A stretch of DNA of 64,000 nucleotides, from positions 3,557,969-3,621,968 of the forward strand of contig NZ_CP079194.1 of the NCBI RefSeq assembly GCF_019297855.1, in the 5' to 3' direction. The translations under genes and the position numbers were made by a program. The stretch comes from Gymnodinialimonas ceratoperidinii (lineage in GTDB: Bacteria; Pseudomonadota; Alphaproteobacteria; Rhodobacterales; Rhodobacteraceae). The stretch's first letter is position 1. Each line of letters opens with the position of its first letter. Positions 28,014 through 37,647 of this stretch are shown piece after piece. The notes beneath the pieces were generated by a model. That model worked only from the letters and a program-made list of their open reading frames with translations. It ran no database searches and was not told the origin of the DNA.

Positions 28014-28574
28014 TCAGGCGTTGAAGGGCATGTTGAAGTGCTTCAGAAGCGACTTCGCCTCGGCGTCGGTATTCGCCGTCGTGACAATGATGATATCCAT
28101 GCCCCAGGCAACGTCGACTTTGTCGAAGTTGATCTCGGGGAATACGATATGCTCTTTCAAGCCCATGGCGAAGTTGCCACGACCATCGAAGGACGGCTTC
28201 ACACCACGGAAGTCCCGGATACGGGGCATGGCGATGGTCGTCAGACGGTCGAGGAAGTCGTACATGCGGTCGCCGCGAAGGGTCACCTTGGCACCCACGG
28301 GATGTTCTTCCCGCAGACGGAAGCCAGCGATGGACTTCTTTGCCTTGGTCACGACGGCGTGCTGACCTGCGATGGCCGTCAGGTCTTCCTGAGCGGATTT
28401 CGCTTTCTTGGTGTCACGCACGGACTCGGCACCGGACCCGATGTTGAGAACGATCTTCTCAAGACGCGGGATTTCCATGTCGTTCTTGTAGCCGAACTCT
28501 TCCTTCAGGGCCGCCTTGATCTCGTCGGCGAACTTGACCTTCAGGCGCGGGGTATAGTTTGCGGTATCCAACAT
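28014..28574 (-). CDS. rplE: 50S ribosomal protein L5
   Basis: 186 residues contacting 5S rRNA and P-site tRNA. The core [18 protein letters not shown] and the C-terminal [20 protein letters not shown] are typical. The start overlaps the rplX stop by one base. Confidence 0.98.
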   Translation of the reverse strand: MLDTANYTPRLKVKFADEIKAALKEEFGYKNDMEIPRLEKIVLNIGSGAESVRDTKKAKSAQEDLTAIAGQHAVVTKAKKSIAGFRLREEHPVGAKVTLRGDRMYDFLDRLTTIAMPRIRDFRGVKPSFDGRGNFAMGLKEHIVFPEINFDKVDVAWGMDIIIVTTANTDAEAKSLLKHFNMPFNA

Positions 28575-28879
28575 CAGATCACGTCCCCCGTGGTCTTGGC
28601 GACGCGCACCTTCTTGCCGTCTTCGATCTTGAAGCCGACGCGGGTGGGTTTGCCGTTTGCATCGAGAAGAGCAAGGTTGCTCAGCTGGATCGGCATCGCT
28701 TGCGGGACGCGACCACCCTGGCTGGACTGGCTCTGCTTGGTGTGGCGGATGGCGATGTTCACGCCTTCCACGATGGCTTTGCCGGCAGACGGGTTGACGG
28801 AGGTGATTTCACCCTCTTTGCCCTTGTCCTTGCCGGCCAGCACGACGACCTTGTCGCCCTTTTTCAACTTGGCAGCCAT
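28574..28879 (-). CDS. rplX: 50S ribosomal protein L24
   Basis: 101 residues from [20 protein letters not shown], an SH3-like KOW domain; the ORF is open seven codons further up but those residues overlap rplN and are not family-like. An early-assembly protein of the large subunit. Confidence 0.97.
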   Translation of the reverse strand: MAAKLKKGDKVVVLAGKDKGKEGEITSVNPSAGKAIVEGVNIAIRHTKQSQSSQGGRVPQAMPIQLSNLALLDANGKPTRVGFKIEDGKKVRVAKTTGDVI

Positions 28880-28880
28880 C

Positions 28881-29249
28881 TTACAGCACCTCCGGCGCAA
28901 GCGAGATGATTTTCATGAAGTTTTTGGCGCGCAGCTCGCGAACAACCGGCCCGAAGATACGGGTGCCCATGGGCTCGTTGTTGTTGTTGAGGATCACGGC
29001 GGCGTTGCGGTCGAAGCGGATGGCGGTGCCATCTTCACGACGAACTTCTTTGGCGGTGCGAACGACGACGGCCTTGCGGACATCACCTTTCTTAACACGA
29101 CCGCGCGGGATGGCTTCCTTCACCGAGACGACAATGACGTCGCCGACGGAGGCGTATTTACGCTTGGAACCACCCAGAACCTTGATGCACTGAACACGGC
29201 GAGCGCCGCTGTTGTCAGCAACATCCAGATTGGTCTGCATCTGGATCAT
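28881..29249 (-). CDS. rplN: 50S ribosomal protein L14
   Basis: 122 residues starting [20 protein letters not shown]. The conserved [15 protein letters not shown] strand and the C-terminal [12 protein letters not shown] are present. Normal length. Confidence 0.98.
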   Translation of the reverse strand: MIQMQTNLDVADNSGARRVQCIKVLGGSKRKYASVGDVIVVSVKEAIPRGRVKKGDVRKAVVVRTAKEVRREDGTAIRFDRNAAVILNNNNEPMGTRIFGPVVRELRAKNFMKIISLAPEVL

Positions 29250-29327
29250 TTGGTTTCTCCCGACGTCCCGGACCGGCTGAGTTGCACGTTGGCCCGGGGG
29301 TTTCGATTAGTTTGAGAAGCGACGGCC

Positions 29328-29558
29328 TTAACCGACAATCACTTCCCAGCGTTTGGATTTGGAAACCGGGGCGCACTCCTGAATGCGGACCTGGTCGCCG
29401 GTCTTGAAGGTGTTTTCAGGATCGTGAGCCCGGTACTTCTTGGACTTACGGATCGTCTTCTGCATGACCGGGTGCTTGAAGCGGCGCTCCACGGATACGG
29501 TCACGGTCTGCTCGTTGGCGTCGCTGGTCACGGTGCCGGTCAGGATGCGTTTGGGCAT
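29328..29558 (-). CDS. rpsQ: 30S ribosomal protein S17
   Basis: 76 residues starting [19 protein letters not shown], an OB-fold primary 16S rRNA binder. [20 protein letters not shown] is conserved. It is separated from rplN by 78 bases. Confidence 0.98.
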   Translation of the reverse strand: MPKRILTGTVTSDANEQTVTVSVERRFKHPVMQKTIRKSKKYRAHDPENTFKTGDQVRIQECAPVSKSKRWEVIVG

Positions 29559-29561
29559 AAA

Positions 29562-29768
29562 TCAGGCCTCCGCTGCGGCAGCGGCCGCTTTTTCGTTCAG
29601 GATGGTCTTGACCCGTGCGGCGTCACGGCGAACCTGACGCATACGGGCGGTGTTTTCGATCTGGCCAGTGGCCTGCTGGAAGCGCAGGTTGAACGCTTCC
29701 TTCTTCAGAGACGTCAGCTCATCACGAAGCTGATCCGGCGTCTTGTCACGCAGTTCTTGGGCGCTCAT
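29562..29768 (-). CDS. rpmC: 50S ribosomal protein L29
   Basis: 68 residues started at [20 protein letters not shown], two codons inside the longest frame, to match the family. It is a two-helix protein at the exit tunnel with a short Ala tail. It leads its block, since rplP is about 2.8 kb away across a seam of other genes. Confidence 0.95.
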   Translation of the reverse strand: MSAQELRDKTPDQLRDELTSLKKEAFNLRFQQATGQIENTARMRQVRRDAARVKTILNEKAAAAAAEA

Positions 29769-29858
29769 GCGCATATCCTTTCAACATCATCAGTCGGCCC
29801 CTTGCAGTTCAGTCGCAGGGTCACCGTGATTCTGATGGAGTTCGGTGAATGAATGCGC

Positions 29859-29887
29859 CGTATAGGAGGGTTCTCGCGTTATGGCAA
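29859..29887 (-). promoter_or_regulatory. Putative promoter for the rpmC-rpmD block
   Basis: The minus strand reads TTGCCA, 17 bases, TATACG, about 90 bases before rpmC. It has the same -10 and spacing as the str, S10 and rplO promoters. Confidence 0.7.
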
Positions 29888-30008
29888 CAGTGATTTCCCG
29901 ATGATCGCGGCACGGGCATGTCCCCACCGGAAGGCGCGCTGGATCGGGGCGGTTACCGCTTCGCGACGCGACGCTCGGTCATGCGCGGCGCGGCATGGAC
30001 CCTGACGC

Positions 30009-30629
30009 TCATTCCCAGCGGTAATTGAAGCTCACGCTCACCCGGTCGTCCTCGTCCATGTTCATCGGCACCTCGTGACGCAGCCATGATTCCCACAGCA
30101 GAACGTCTCCCGTCTCGGGCTTGGGATAAACGAAGCCCCGCAGCTCTTCCCGCGCGTCCTTGCGGCGTGCGGGGGCGGCCATCATCATCGCGTGGCGCGG
30201 GTCCTCGAACTTGATCGAGGCGGCACCGGGCGGGATCTGCACGTAGGTCGTACCGGAGACCACCGAATGGGGGTGGATGTGGCCCGAGTGGGTGCCGCCC
30301 TCGGGCAGGATGTTGATCCAGATGTCCTCCAGCACCAGCCTGCGGCCCTCCAGATCGAAGGCGGCGTCTTCCGCGAAGGCGGCGACATGGGCGTCGAGCG
30401 CCTCCACCAGTTGCGCGAAGACCGGGAAGCGCCAGGGCAAGTCGCTGAGCGAGGCATAGGAGGTGTAGCCGGGAAAGCCGTTCTCCTCGCACCAGTCATG
30501 GCCCGCGTCGTCGTCTTCGGCGACCGAAAAGCAGCTCGCCGACAGCTCGTCGATGTCGACGGCGGGGCCAAGCTCCGAGAGCTTGGCGTGGTAGAGGCGG
30601 GTCACGAAGAGCGATTTTATCTGGGCCAT
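30009..30629 (-). CDS. 2OG-Fe(II) oxygenase-like protein (TIGR02466 type)
   Basis: A 206-residue cupin-like protein. HSGHIHPHSVVSGTTYVQ and a distal LRHEVPMN give a His-x-His...His set suited to an Fe(II) site, and the GTHSGHIHPHS context fits the uncharacterised TIGR02466 family. It lies between rpmC and rplP, antisense to none of them, on the same strand as the ribosomal genes. Some 2OG oxygenases hydroxylate ribosomal proteins (YcfD acts on L16), which makes the position next to the L16 block notable, but the substrate is unknown. Confidence 0.75.
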   Translation of the reverse strand: MAQIKSLFVTRLYHAKLSELGPAVDIDELSASCFSVAEDDDAGHDWCEENGFPGYTSYASLSDLPWRFPVFAQLVEALDAHVAAFAEDAAFDLEGRRLVLEDIWINILPEGGTHSGHIHPHSVVSGTTYVQIPPGAASIKFEDPRHAMMMAAPARRKDAREELRGFVYPKPETGDVLLWESWLRHEVPMNMDEDDRVSVSFNYRWE

Positions 30630-30726
30630 GGCGTCTTGTAGGATGCGACCCCGCCCGCCGCAACGTTTTGGAAACTTCTTGCCTCTATGAAGGGGAGAGC
30701 TAACCTAGCAATTCGAGGCGGCCAGA

Positions 30727-31692
30727 ATGGCGCGACTGATCATGGGGGCCTGTGCCCTTTTCCTTGCCCTTTGGGCACCCGCGCAAACTGGAATGGCGCG
30801 GGCGGATGTCGCTCCGCTTTTGGCCCGGCTCACAGTCCCAACGGTTGCGCCCCTCGACGGGGAGACGGCAATACCTCTCGGGCTCGAAGCTGCTTCTCCC
30901 CAAGGTTTGCACCTTGCCTTGGGCGGAGACCCCGCAGCGCCTCTCGCAGGCCACAGCGCACGTCCTCTTGCCGGTCGCACCGCCGCTCCGATTCTTGGCA
31001 CGACGCGCCCTGAGCAGGCGCCTGCATCGCCTGCCGCGGCCGTTCCAATCCTCGCATTGCGCACCCGAGCCGAGCGTCCCGCTACCGAACCCCCCGCGAC
31101 GTCATCGCGGCCACCGGGCTCTCTCTTTGCCGGAACCGGCGGAGGTCTGTTCGCGCCCTTGCCGTCACGCGCGCGGCCACGCAGCGGGCCGCTCCGCCCC
31201 CTGGCCGGGCGCAGCGCCGTGGCGCAACTCCTTTCCCTGATCGCATCGGCGGAGGCCGGTCTCGCCGGCTACGATGCCGTACAACACGGCGCGCGGGTTC
31301 AACCGCCCGCGCCGCCCACCCGCATGACCCTTCGCGAAATTCACGCCTGGATCGCCGCCACTCCCGGGCAGCCTCACGCCATCGGCCGCTACCAGTTCAT
31401 CCCCCCGACCCTGCGACGCGTCACGGAGATCCGAGGCCTCGGCCCGGACACCTTATTCACTTCAGAGGTGCAGGACAGCCTCGCCCTCGTTCTCCTCGAG
31501 GACGCGGGATTGCGTGCGTTCGAGGCAGGAACCCTGCCCCGCCGTCGCTTCATGGAGAACCTTGCCCGCATTTGGGCCGGCCTGCCGCTGCCGAATGGGC
31601 GGTCATTTTACGAAGGCTACGCCGGCAACAGCGCTGCGATGACCTGGGCGGAATTCGAAGGGGGCGCGACGCAGATTTGGCCGAGGGGTTAG
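30727..31692 (+). CDS. Secreted muramidase, lambda-lysozyme-like
   Basis: A 321-residue exported protein. The signal peptide covers about residues 1-26. A long Pro/Ala-rich linker (about 30-165) has loose repeats of the type PLAGHSARPLAGRTAAPILG. The C-terminal domain (about 170-318) has SLIASAEAG, with a candidate catalytic Glu, and AIGRYQFIPPTLR, both typical of GH104-like muramidases. It would cut peptidoglycan glycan strands. It runs opposite to the ribosomal genes around it, 97 bases from the divergent oxygenase-like gene. Confidence 0.75.
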   Translation: MARLIMGACALFLALWAPAQTGMARADVAPLLARLTVPTVAPLDGETAIPLGLEAASPQGLHLALGGDPAAPLAGHSARPLAGRTAAPILGTTRPEQAPASPAAAVPILALRTRAERPATEPPATSSRPPGSLFAGTGGGLFAPLPSRARPRSGPLRPLAGRSAVAQLLSLIASAEAGLAGYDAVQHGARVQPPAPPTRMTLREIHAWIAATPGQPHAIGRYQFIPPTLRRVTEIRGLGPDTLFTSEVQDSLALVLLEDAGLRAFEAGTLPRRRFMENLARIWAGLPLPNGRSFYEGYAGNSAAMTWAEFEGGATQIWPRG

Positions 31693-31742
31693 ATCACCCC
31701 TCGCCGCCAAGTGACGCCGGGAGGCAGATCCAGCCTCACAAC

Positions 31743-32375
31743 TCAGCCGATCCGCGCAATCCGCCAGAACATCGCGCCGATGATCGACACCACGCCGATC
31801 GCCAGAAGGCCGAGCCCGCGCTCATACAGGCCGTCATAGGATGTGCCCGTAAAGAAGAAGATCGGCGCGGCCACGATCCATACGGCGCCCAAGACCCGCA
31901 GCGCTGTGCCATAGCCGTCATGGACCTCGCCGGCGAAGCGCGCCGCGAGAAACGGCGCCGCCGCCATCAGCACGCCAAGCCCATAGACCAGTTGGACGTG
32001 GATCACGACGCCGTCGTTATCGTTGTCGCCGTATTCATTGCGGGCGCCGATCACCACGATCAGCGCAGCGATGCCCGCCATCGACAGACCCGACACCGGA
32101 AGCCGCCAGTCCCATCCCCGCACGTGGGACAGCCCGAGCGCGGCGGCGAAGAAACTGAACGCGAAACCATAGAGTGCGACATCCATGATGATCTCGTTCT
32201 CGCCCGCGGCGAGGTCGCTGATCGTATCGGCGATCCAGTTGTACTCGGGAACCATGGCCTGCGCGACCAGCAGCCCCACGACCACGGCGATGCAGCCAGC
32301 CCAGATGGTCAGCGCCATGGCCTTCAGAAAACCGCGATTGACGTCGCAACGGGCGTGGGGGGAGGATTGTGTCAT
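31743..32375 (-). CDS. DUF998-type integral membrane protein
   Basis: A 210-residue protein with six hydrophobic segments and short loops, starting at an ATG after CGGAGACG. The pattern (first helix, then EYNWIADTISDLAAGENE) is that of DUF998 membrane proteins of unknown function. It converges on the muramidase gene. Nothing indicates a ribosomal role. Confidence 0.75.
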   Translation of the reverse strand: MTQSSPHARCDVNRGFLKAMALTIWAGCIAVVVGLLVAQAMVPEYNWIADTISDLAAGENEIIMDVALYGFAFSFFAAALGLSHVRGWDWRLPVSGLSMAGIAALIVVIGARNEYGDNDNDGVVIHVQLVYGLGVLMAAAPFLAARFAGEVHDGYGTALRVLGAVWIVAAPIFFFTGTSYDGLYERGLGLLAIGVVSIIGAMFWRIARIG

Positions 32376-32494
32376 CAGCGTCTCCGGGAAGTGGTGTCAG
32401 GAAATCAACCGCCCCGGCCGCGTTCCGTTCCCTCGCGCCGCCACGCGCAACGACGCGCCAGCCCGTTCGGTGCCTCTTCTTCCGCGCGCCAAAC

Positions 32495-32521
32495 GAAAAA
32501 AGGCGGAGCCGCAGCCCCGCC
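32495..32521 (-). terminator. Intrinsic terminator after rplP
   Basis: The minus-strand stem GGCGGGGC / GCTCCGCC (eight pairs, one G-T) has a TGCG loop and is followed by TTTTTT. It ends the rplB-rplP block. Confidence 0.9.
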
Positions 32522-32554
32522 TTCTCTCAATCTCTGTCCACTCGGAAGCGGCGA

Positions 32555-32968
32555 TTACCAGTCTTCGCGCACGACCGTGCGGGTCTTGACCGGAAGCTTC
32601 ATCGCGGCGAGGCGCAGAGCCTCACGGGCGATGTCTTCGTTCACGCCGTCGATCTCGAACATGATACGACCGGGCTTCACTTTGCAGGCCCAGAAGTCGA
32701 CCGAACCTTTACCCTTACCCATACGCACTTCGACGGGCTTGGAGGTTACCGGGGTGTCCGGGAAGATCCGGATCCAGACGCGACCCTGACGCTTCATGTG
32801 ACGCGTCATGGCCCGACGGGCGGCTTCGATCTGGCGTGCCGTAACACGCTCGGGCTGCAGAGCTTTCAAGCCGTAGGTGCCGAACGTGAGGTCCGAACCG
32901 CCCTTGGCTTCACCGCGAATGCGGCCCTTCTGCATCTTGCGGAACTTTGTCCGTTTAGGTTGCAACAT
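32555..32968 (-). CDS. rplP: 50S ribosomal protein L16
   Basis: 137 residues starting [20 protein letters not shown]. The basic core contacts A-site tRNA, and [20 protein letters not shown] is conserved. The Arg-rich loop [20 protein letters not shown] includes the region hydroxylated by YcfD in Escherichia coli. Confidence 0.98.
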   Translation of the reverse strand: MLQPKRTKFRKMQKGRIRGEAKGGSDLTFGTYGLKALQPERVTARQIEAARRAMTRHMKRQGRVWIRIFPDTPVTSKPVEVRMGKGKGSVDFWACKVKPGRIMFEIDGVNEDIAREALRLAAMKLPVKTRTVVREDW

Positions 32969-32981
32969 TTGTCAGACCCTC

Positions 32982-33725
32982 TCAGCGATCACGGCGCGGG
33001 CGCGAGGCCCCACCGCTTTCCTGAAGCTCCTGCTGGCGACGGTCATGGGCAGACGGATCGTGCTCCATGATTTCGCCTTTGAAGATCCAGGTCTTGATAC
33101 CGATGATGCCATAGGCGGTCTTTGCCTCGGCATGTGCGTAGTCGATGTCGGCGCGAAGGGTATGGAGCGGCACGCGGCCTTCCCGATACCATTCGGTCCG
33201 CGCGATCTCGGCGCCACCAAGGCGGCCCGCGACGTTCACCCGGATACCGAGCGACCCCATGCGCATGGCGTTCTGAACGGCACGCTTCATGGCACGACGG
33301 AACGACACACGACGCTCGAGCTGCTGAGCAATGCTCTCTGCAACCAGACGCGCGTCCAGCTCGGGCTTGCGAACCTCGACGATGTTGAGGTGCAATTCGC
33401 TGTCCGTGATCTCGGCCAGTTTCTTGCGCAGGCCTTCGATGTCTGCACCCTTCTTGCCGATGATCACACCCGGACGCGCCGAATGGATCGTCACACGGCA
33501 CTTCTTGTGCGGACGCTCGATGATGATCTTCGAGATACCAGCATCGCCAGCGGGGCGTTTGTCGCGCTTTGCGACATGTTCCCACCAACCGGTCTTGATG
33601 TATTCGCGGATCTTGATGTCTTCCAGCAGCAGGTCACCGTAGTCCTTGGTGTCTGCGTACCAGCGGCTGTCCCAGGTGCGGTTGACCTGGAGACGCATAC
33701 CGATGGGGTTTACCTTATGTCCCAT
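32982..33725 (-). CDS. rpsC: 30S ribosomal protein S3
   Basis: 247 residues starting [20 protein letters not shown]. The KH domain holds [20 protein letters not shown]. The C-terminal tail after about residue 215 is charged and longer than in Escherichia coli. It lines the mRNA entry channel. The start overlaps the rplV stop by one base. Confidence 0.98.
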   Translation of the reverse strand: MGHKVNPIGMRLQVNRTWDSRWYADTKDYGDLLLEDIKIREYIKTGWWEHVAKRDKRPAGDAGISKIIIERPHKKCRVTIHSARPGVIIGKKGADIEGLRKKLAEITDSELHLNIVEVRKPELDARLVAESIAQQLERRVSFRRAMKRAVQNAMRMGSLGIRVNVAGRLGGAEIARTEWYREGRVPLHTLRADIDYAHAEAKTAYGIIGIKTWIFKGEIMEHDPSAHDRRQQELQESGGASRPRRDR

Positions 33726-34105
33726 TACGAAGTCTCCTCGACCTGGCGAACCGTGATCGTCAATTCAGCGAACGGCTTGAGAATCTTGCCGAACCGGCCA
33801 CGGGCACGCGGGCGACCGCGCTTCATGGTGAGGTTCTTGCCAACCCAGGCTTCGGCGACGATGAGATCGTCGACGTCCAGACCGTGGTTGTTCTCGGCGT
33901 TTGCGATGGCCGACTGAAGGCATTTCTTCACGTCGACGGCGATGCGCTTCTTGGAGAAGGTCAGGTCCGTGAGGGCCTTTTCAACCTTCTGGCCACGGAT
34001 GAGGCCAGCAACGAGGTTCAGCTTCTGCGGGCTGGTCTTCAGCATACGCAGCTTGGCCATGGCCTCGTTGTCCGCGACGCGGCGGGGGTTCTTATCCTTG
34101 CTCAT
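33725..34105 (-). CDS. rplV: 50S ribosomal protein L22
   Basis: 126 residues. The long hairpin that reaches into the exit tunnel includes [16 protein letters not shown]. The start overlaps the rpsS stop by four bases, so the two are coupled. Confidence 0.98.
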   Translation of the reverse strand: MSKDKNPRRVADNEAMAKLRMLKTSPQKLNLVAGLIRGQKVEKALTDLTFSKKRIAVDVKKCLQSAIANAENNHGLDVDDLIVAEAWVGKNLTMKRGRPRARGRFGKILKPFAELTITVRQVEETS

Positions 34106-34380
34106 TTGCGCTTCGCCTTCTTGTCGGCGGCGTGACCGTAGTAGGTCCGCGTGGGCGAGTATTCCCCGAACTTCTGACCGATCATGTCTTCGGTGACGCT
34201 CACCGGCACGTGCTTGCGGCCGTTGTAGACACCGAACGTCAGACCGACGAACTGCGGGAGGATGGTGGAGCGGCGCGACCAGATCTTGATGACCTCGTTA
34301 CGACCGGATTCCTTGGAGGCTTCGGCCTTCTTGAGGACATAGCTGTCGACAAAAGGACCTTTCCATACGGAGCGGCTCAT
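34102..34380 (-). CDS. rpsS: 30S ribosomal protein S19
   Basis: 92 residues starting [18 protein letters not shown], with [20 protein letters not shown] conserved. A head protein near the A site. Three bases from rplB. Confidence 0.98.
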   Translation of the reverse strand: MSRSVWKGPFVDSYVLKKAEASKESGRNEVIKIWSRRSTILPQFVGLTFGVYNGRKHVPVSVTEDMIGQKFGEYSPTRTYYGHAADKKAKRK

Positions 34381-34383
34381 ATC

Positions 34384-35226
34384 TTAGCGCCCTTTCTTCT
34401 TGGCGTGCCTGCTGCGGATGATCAGCTTCTGGCTTGCCTTGTTCTTGTCGCGGGTGCGACGGCCCTTGGTGTCCTTGCCCCATGGCGTAACAGGTGTACG
34501 GCCACCGGAAGTCCGGCCTTCACCACCACCATGCGGGTGATCGATCGGGTTCATGGCAACACCACGTACCGACGGACGCTTGCCCATGTGGCGGACACGG
34601 CCCGCTTTACCAAGGTTCTGGTTCGAGTTGTCGGGGTTCGAGACCGCACCAACCGTTGCCATGCATTCCTGACGGACGAGGCGAAGCTCACCCGAGGAGA
34701 GGCGGATCTGTGCGTAACCACCGTCACGACCAACGAACTGCGCGTAGGTGCCGGCGGCACGGGCGATCTGCCCGCCTTTGCCCGGCTTCAGCTCGATGTT
34801 GTGGACGATCGTCCCGATCGGCAGACCGCTGAAGGGCATTGCGTTGCCCGGCTTGATGTCTGCCTTTGCCGACGCGATGATCTTGTCACCAACGCCCAGA
34901 CGCTGCGGTGCCAGAACGTAGTTCTGCTCACCATCTTCATAGCGCACGAGGGCGATGAAGGCGGTCCGGTTCGGGTCATATTCGATCCGCTCGACCGTGG
35001 CCGAGACGTCGAATTTCTTCCGCTTGAAATCTACGATGCGGTAGAGACGCTTTGCTCCACCACCACGACGACGCGCCGTGATCCGTCCGGTGTTGTTCCG
35101 GCCGCCCTTTTTCGTCAAACCCTCGGTGAGAGACTTGACGGGACGTCCTTTCCAAAGCTCCGAACGGTCGATCAGTACCAGCCCACGCTGGCCCGGCGTC
35201 GTCGGCTTATACGACTTGAGTGCCAT
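34384..35226 (-). CDS. rplB: 50S ribosomal protein L2
   Basis: 280 residues from [20 protein letters not shown]; the frame is open 42 codons further up but that part is not family-like. Near the peptidyl-transferase centre, [20 protein letters not shown] is fully conserved. It leads its block because an inverted OmpA-domain gene separates it from rplW. A TATAAC -10-like element lies about 55 bases upstream without a good -35. Confidence 0.98.
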   Translation of the reverse strand: MALKSYKPTTPGQRGLVLIDRSELWKGRPVKSLTEGLTKKGGRNNTGRITARRRGGGAKRLYRIVDFKRKKFDVSATVERIEYDPNRTAFIALVRYEDGEQNYVLAPQRLGVGDKIIASAKADIKPGNAMPFSGLPIGTIVHNIELKPGKGGQIARAAGTYAQFVGRDGGYAQIRLSSGELRLVRQECMATVGAVSNPDNSNQNLGKAGRVRHMGKRPSVRGVAMNPIDHPHGGGEGRTSGGRTPVTPWGKDTKGRRTRDKNKASQKLIIRSRHAKKKGR

Positions 35227-35356
35227 GTTCACTGTCTTCCGTTTGCTTATGGGACCAACCTTCCGGCCACCCCCGATGTTATAGGCCCCCGTAGGTGCCC
35301 GACTTGAGCGCTTGTCGCGGGAACAGGTCAGACCCGCTACCACGACAAACAAACAG

Positions 35357-35378
35357 AGCCCCGGACGAATCCGGGGCT
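35357..35378. promoter_or_regulatory. 9-bp perfect hairpin in the rplB/OmpA divergent gap
   Basis: AGCCCCGGA, loop, TCCGGGGCT. On the minus strand it is followed by CTGTTTGTTTG, a poor T run, so it could be a weak terminator protecting the rplB promoter from read-through. Confidence 0.5.
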
Positions 35379-35497
35379 GTGCCGATGGGGTCTGTTAGGG
35401 GGTGCGGGGTGCGGGGTCAAGGGGGGCGAACCATCCCCTTGCAAAGAGGCCCGTTCTGTCGAAACTCCAAGCCATTGATTATAAGGAACCCCTTCGC

Positions 35498-36400
35498 ATG
35501 AAACACATTGCTTTGATGGCCGCCCTTTGTGCAAGCGTCAGCCTGGCCTCCGCCCAGACCCCAATTACCTATACCGATTCCGCCGGTGGCGAGGTGCTGC
35601 TGCCCTTGGGCGATCTTTCTTTCGCAGACCAGGTCGTTGCGCGCAGTGTCGGCTCCGGCACCATCGCAACCACGGCTGAGCTGCCGGGCGCCACCCTCGG
35701 ATCGCCCGATTACAGCGGCAACGTGAACGACGGGTCTTTTCTTTCGTTAGGCTGCGACGGCACGGTGGAGCTTCTGTTTGCCGACAACGCCCTGATCGAC
35801 GTGCCCGGCCCGGATCTCTACGTCTTCGAGGTCGGCCCCCGGGTCGAGGGGATGTTCCTGGCGATTTCTGAGGATGGTGTCGAATGGACCGACGTCGGCG
35901 CCATCACCGGCGGGCGCGCAGAGGTCGATATCGCGGGCCTTTCCGCACCGGGTGCCAGCTATCGCTTCGTGCGGTTGACCGACGACGGTGAGGGTTGTGG
36001 CACAAACTTCGCCGGCGCCGACGTCGATGCGGTTGCCGCGATCGGCACGGCGCTGCGATTCACCCTCGATGCCGCCGTCCTCTTCGACGTGGACAGCTTC
36101 ACCCTGCGCCCCGAGGCGCTCGCCGAGATCAACGCGGTTGCCGCCCAGATCAGCGCTGCGAATGTCGGCTCGCTCAACGTGATCGGCCATACGGACTCCA
36201 CCGGCTCCGCCGACTACAACATGACGCTGTCGCTGCAACGTTCGGCCAGCGTGCGGGCACAACTGCTGCAGACGACCGCCCTTGCCAATCTTCCCATCAC
36301 AACCGCGGGGCGAGGTGAACTGGAGCCGATCGCCAGCAACGACACGGAAGCCGGGCGCCAAGCAAACCGCCGGGTCGAGATCATCGCCGTCCCGAACTGA
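35498..36400 (+). CDS. OmpA-family surface protein with discoidin-like N-terminal domain
   Basis: A 300-residue exported protein. The signal peptide is MKHIALMAALCASVSLASA. Residues about 25-180 show GPDLYVFEVGPRVEGMFLAI and SEDGVEWTDVG, a pattern I associate with galactose-binding-like surface domains. Residues about 190-300 are an OmpA/MotB peptidoglycan-binding domain with NVIGHTDSTGSADYN and RQANRRVEI. It would tie the outer layer to the wall. The start has AAGGAA. It runs against the ribosomal genes, between rplW and rplB. Confidence 0.85.
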   Translation: MKHIALMAALCASVSLASAQTPITYTDSAGGEVLLPLGDLSFADQVVARSVGSGTIATTAELPGATLGSPDYSGNVNDGSFLSLGCDGTVELLFADNALIDVPGPDLYVFEVGPRVEGMFLAISEDGVEWTDVGAITGGRAEVDIAGLSAPGASYRFVRLTDDGEGCGTNFAGADVDAVAAIGTALRFTLDAAVLFDVDSFTLRPEALAEINAVAAQISAANVGSLNVIGHTDSTGSADYNMTLSLQRSASVRAQLLQTTALANLPITTAGRGELEPIASNDTEAGRQANRRVEIIAVPN

Positions 36401-36732
36401 CCGCCTGACCGCGCGCGCAGCGCTCCCCGGCGCGCGCCGCCGCTTTTGAGGCTCGCGCTCTGGCCATTTTTGCCGTGGCCAGGGTTGCCCCTTCCCTCGA
36501 ACCGCATCGCGCCATACTCGCCGCCGTCACAGCTGAAGCAGACGGATAGGACAGCGGTGGAACCGGAAGCGGACCATTCCAATTTGATCGGAGTGCCAAG
36601 GCGACCGGCGGCCCGACGGTGTTGCCCCAGGACTGACCCGATGCCATCGCGAAAAGAAAAACCCCGGCCGCATCGCTGCTGCCGGGGCTTCCCATGTCTC
36701 TCACCGCAGGGATCAGCCTGCGCGCACCGGGC
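36401..36732. other. 332-base gap between the OmpA-domain gene and rplW
   Basis: It holds a GC-rich stem after the OmpA-domain gene (GCGCGCG / CGCGCGC, then CTTTT near 36410-36450), a hairpin CTGGCCA / TGGCCAG near 36460-36485, and the rplW terminator. No convincing protein is encoded on either strand. Confidence 0.5.
36651..36688 (-). terminator. Intrinsic terminator after rplW
   Basis: The minus-strand stem CCCCGGC / GCCGGGG is followed by TTTTTCTTTT. It ends the rpsJ-rplC-rplD-rplW block. Confidence 0.85.
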
Positions 36733-37029
36733 TCAGAGGCCGGTGGTGACGTCGATCGTGTTGCCCTCTTCGAGCGTAACGTAGGCCTTCTTCACGTCCT
36801 TGCGGGTGCCGAGCTGGCCCCGGAAACGCTTGACCTTGCCCTTGGTGATGGTCGTGTTCACGGCCTTCACCTTCACACCAAAGACAGCCTCGATGGCCTC
36901 CTTGATCTGCGGCTTGTTGCTGTCGATGGCCACTTCGAAGACCACGGCACCGTTTTCGGATGCCATCGTGGTTTTCTCGGTGATCAGCGGCTTGCGGATC
37001 ACGTCGTAGTGCTTTGCGTCTGCGCTCAT
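36733..37029 (-). CDS. rplW: 50S ribosomal protein L23
   Basis: 98 residues at the tunnel exit, where trigger factor and SRP dock. [15 protein letters not shown] and [20 protein letters not shown] are conserved. The start overlaps the rplD stop by four bases. Confidence 0.98.
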   Translation of the reverse strand: MSADAKHYDVIRKPLITEKTTMASENGAVVFEVAIDSNKPQIKEAIEAVFGVKVKAVNTTITKGKVKRFRGQLGTRKDVKKAYVTLEEGNTIDVTTGL

Positions 37030-37646
37030 TTCAACCGAGCCTCCAGTGCTTCGACACCCGCTTTCGTGATCACCAGCGTGTCACGCTTGAGGATGTCATA
37101 GACGTTGGCGCCCATGGTCGGCAGCACATCGAGACCCTCGATGTTGCGTGCGGCCTGAGCGAAGTTTGCGTCCACGTCCGACCCGTCGATGATCAGCGCG
37201 CGCTTCCAACCCATCTCCTTCACCTGCTTGGCAAGTGCGGAAGTCTTGGGATCGTCCATCGCGATGGAATCGATGATCACCAGGCGGCCTTCTGCGGCCT
37301 TGGCGGAGAGTGCGTGGCGAAGGCCCAACTTGCGGAACTTCTTGGTCAGCTCGTGGCCGTGGCTACGGGGCGTCGGGCCCTTGTAGACACCACCCCCGCG
37401 GAAGATCGGAGCCGAACGTGCGCCGTGGCGTGCGCCGCCGGTGCCCTTCTGGCGATAGATCTTCTTGGTGGAGTAGCTGACCTCGCGGCGCGTTTTCACC
37501 TTGTGGGTGCCCTGCTGCGCGTTGTTGCGCTGCCAGCGGACCACACGGTGCAGGATGTCGGCGCGCGGCTCGAGACCGAAGAGGGCCTCGTCCAGGTCGA
37601 CCGAGCCGGCTTTCTTGCCGTCAAGTTTGATAACGTCGACTTTCAT
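37026..37646 (-). CDS. rplD: 50S ribosomal protein L4
   Basis: 206 residues from [20 protein letters not shown]; the frame is open nine codons earlier inside rplC. The tunnel loop includes [20 protein letters not shown]. In gammaproteobacteria L4 represses the S10 operon; a structured S10 leader exists here, but a link is not shown. Confidence 0.98.
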   Translation of the reverse strand: MKVDVIKLDGKKAGSVDLDEALFGLEPRADILHRVVRWQRNNAQQGTHKVKTRREVSYSTKKIYRQKGTGGARHGARSAPIFRGGGVYKGPTPRSHGHELTKKFRKLGLRHALSAKAAEGRLVIIDSIAMDDPKTSALAKQVKEMGWKRALIIDGSDVDANFAQAARNIEGLDVLPTMGANVYDILKRDTLVITKAGVEALEARLK

Positions 37647-37647
37647 C

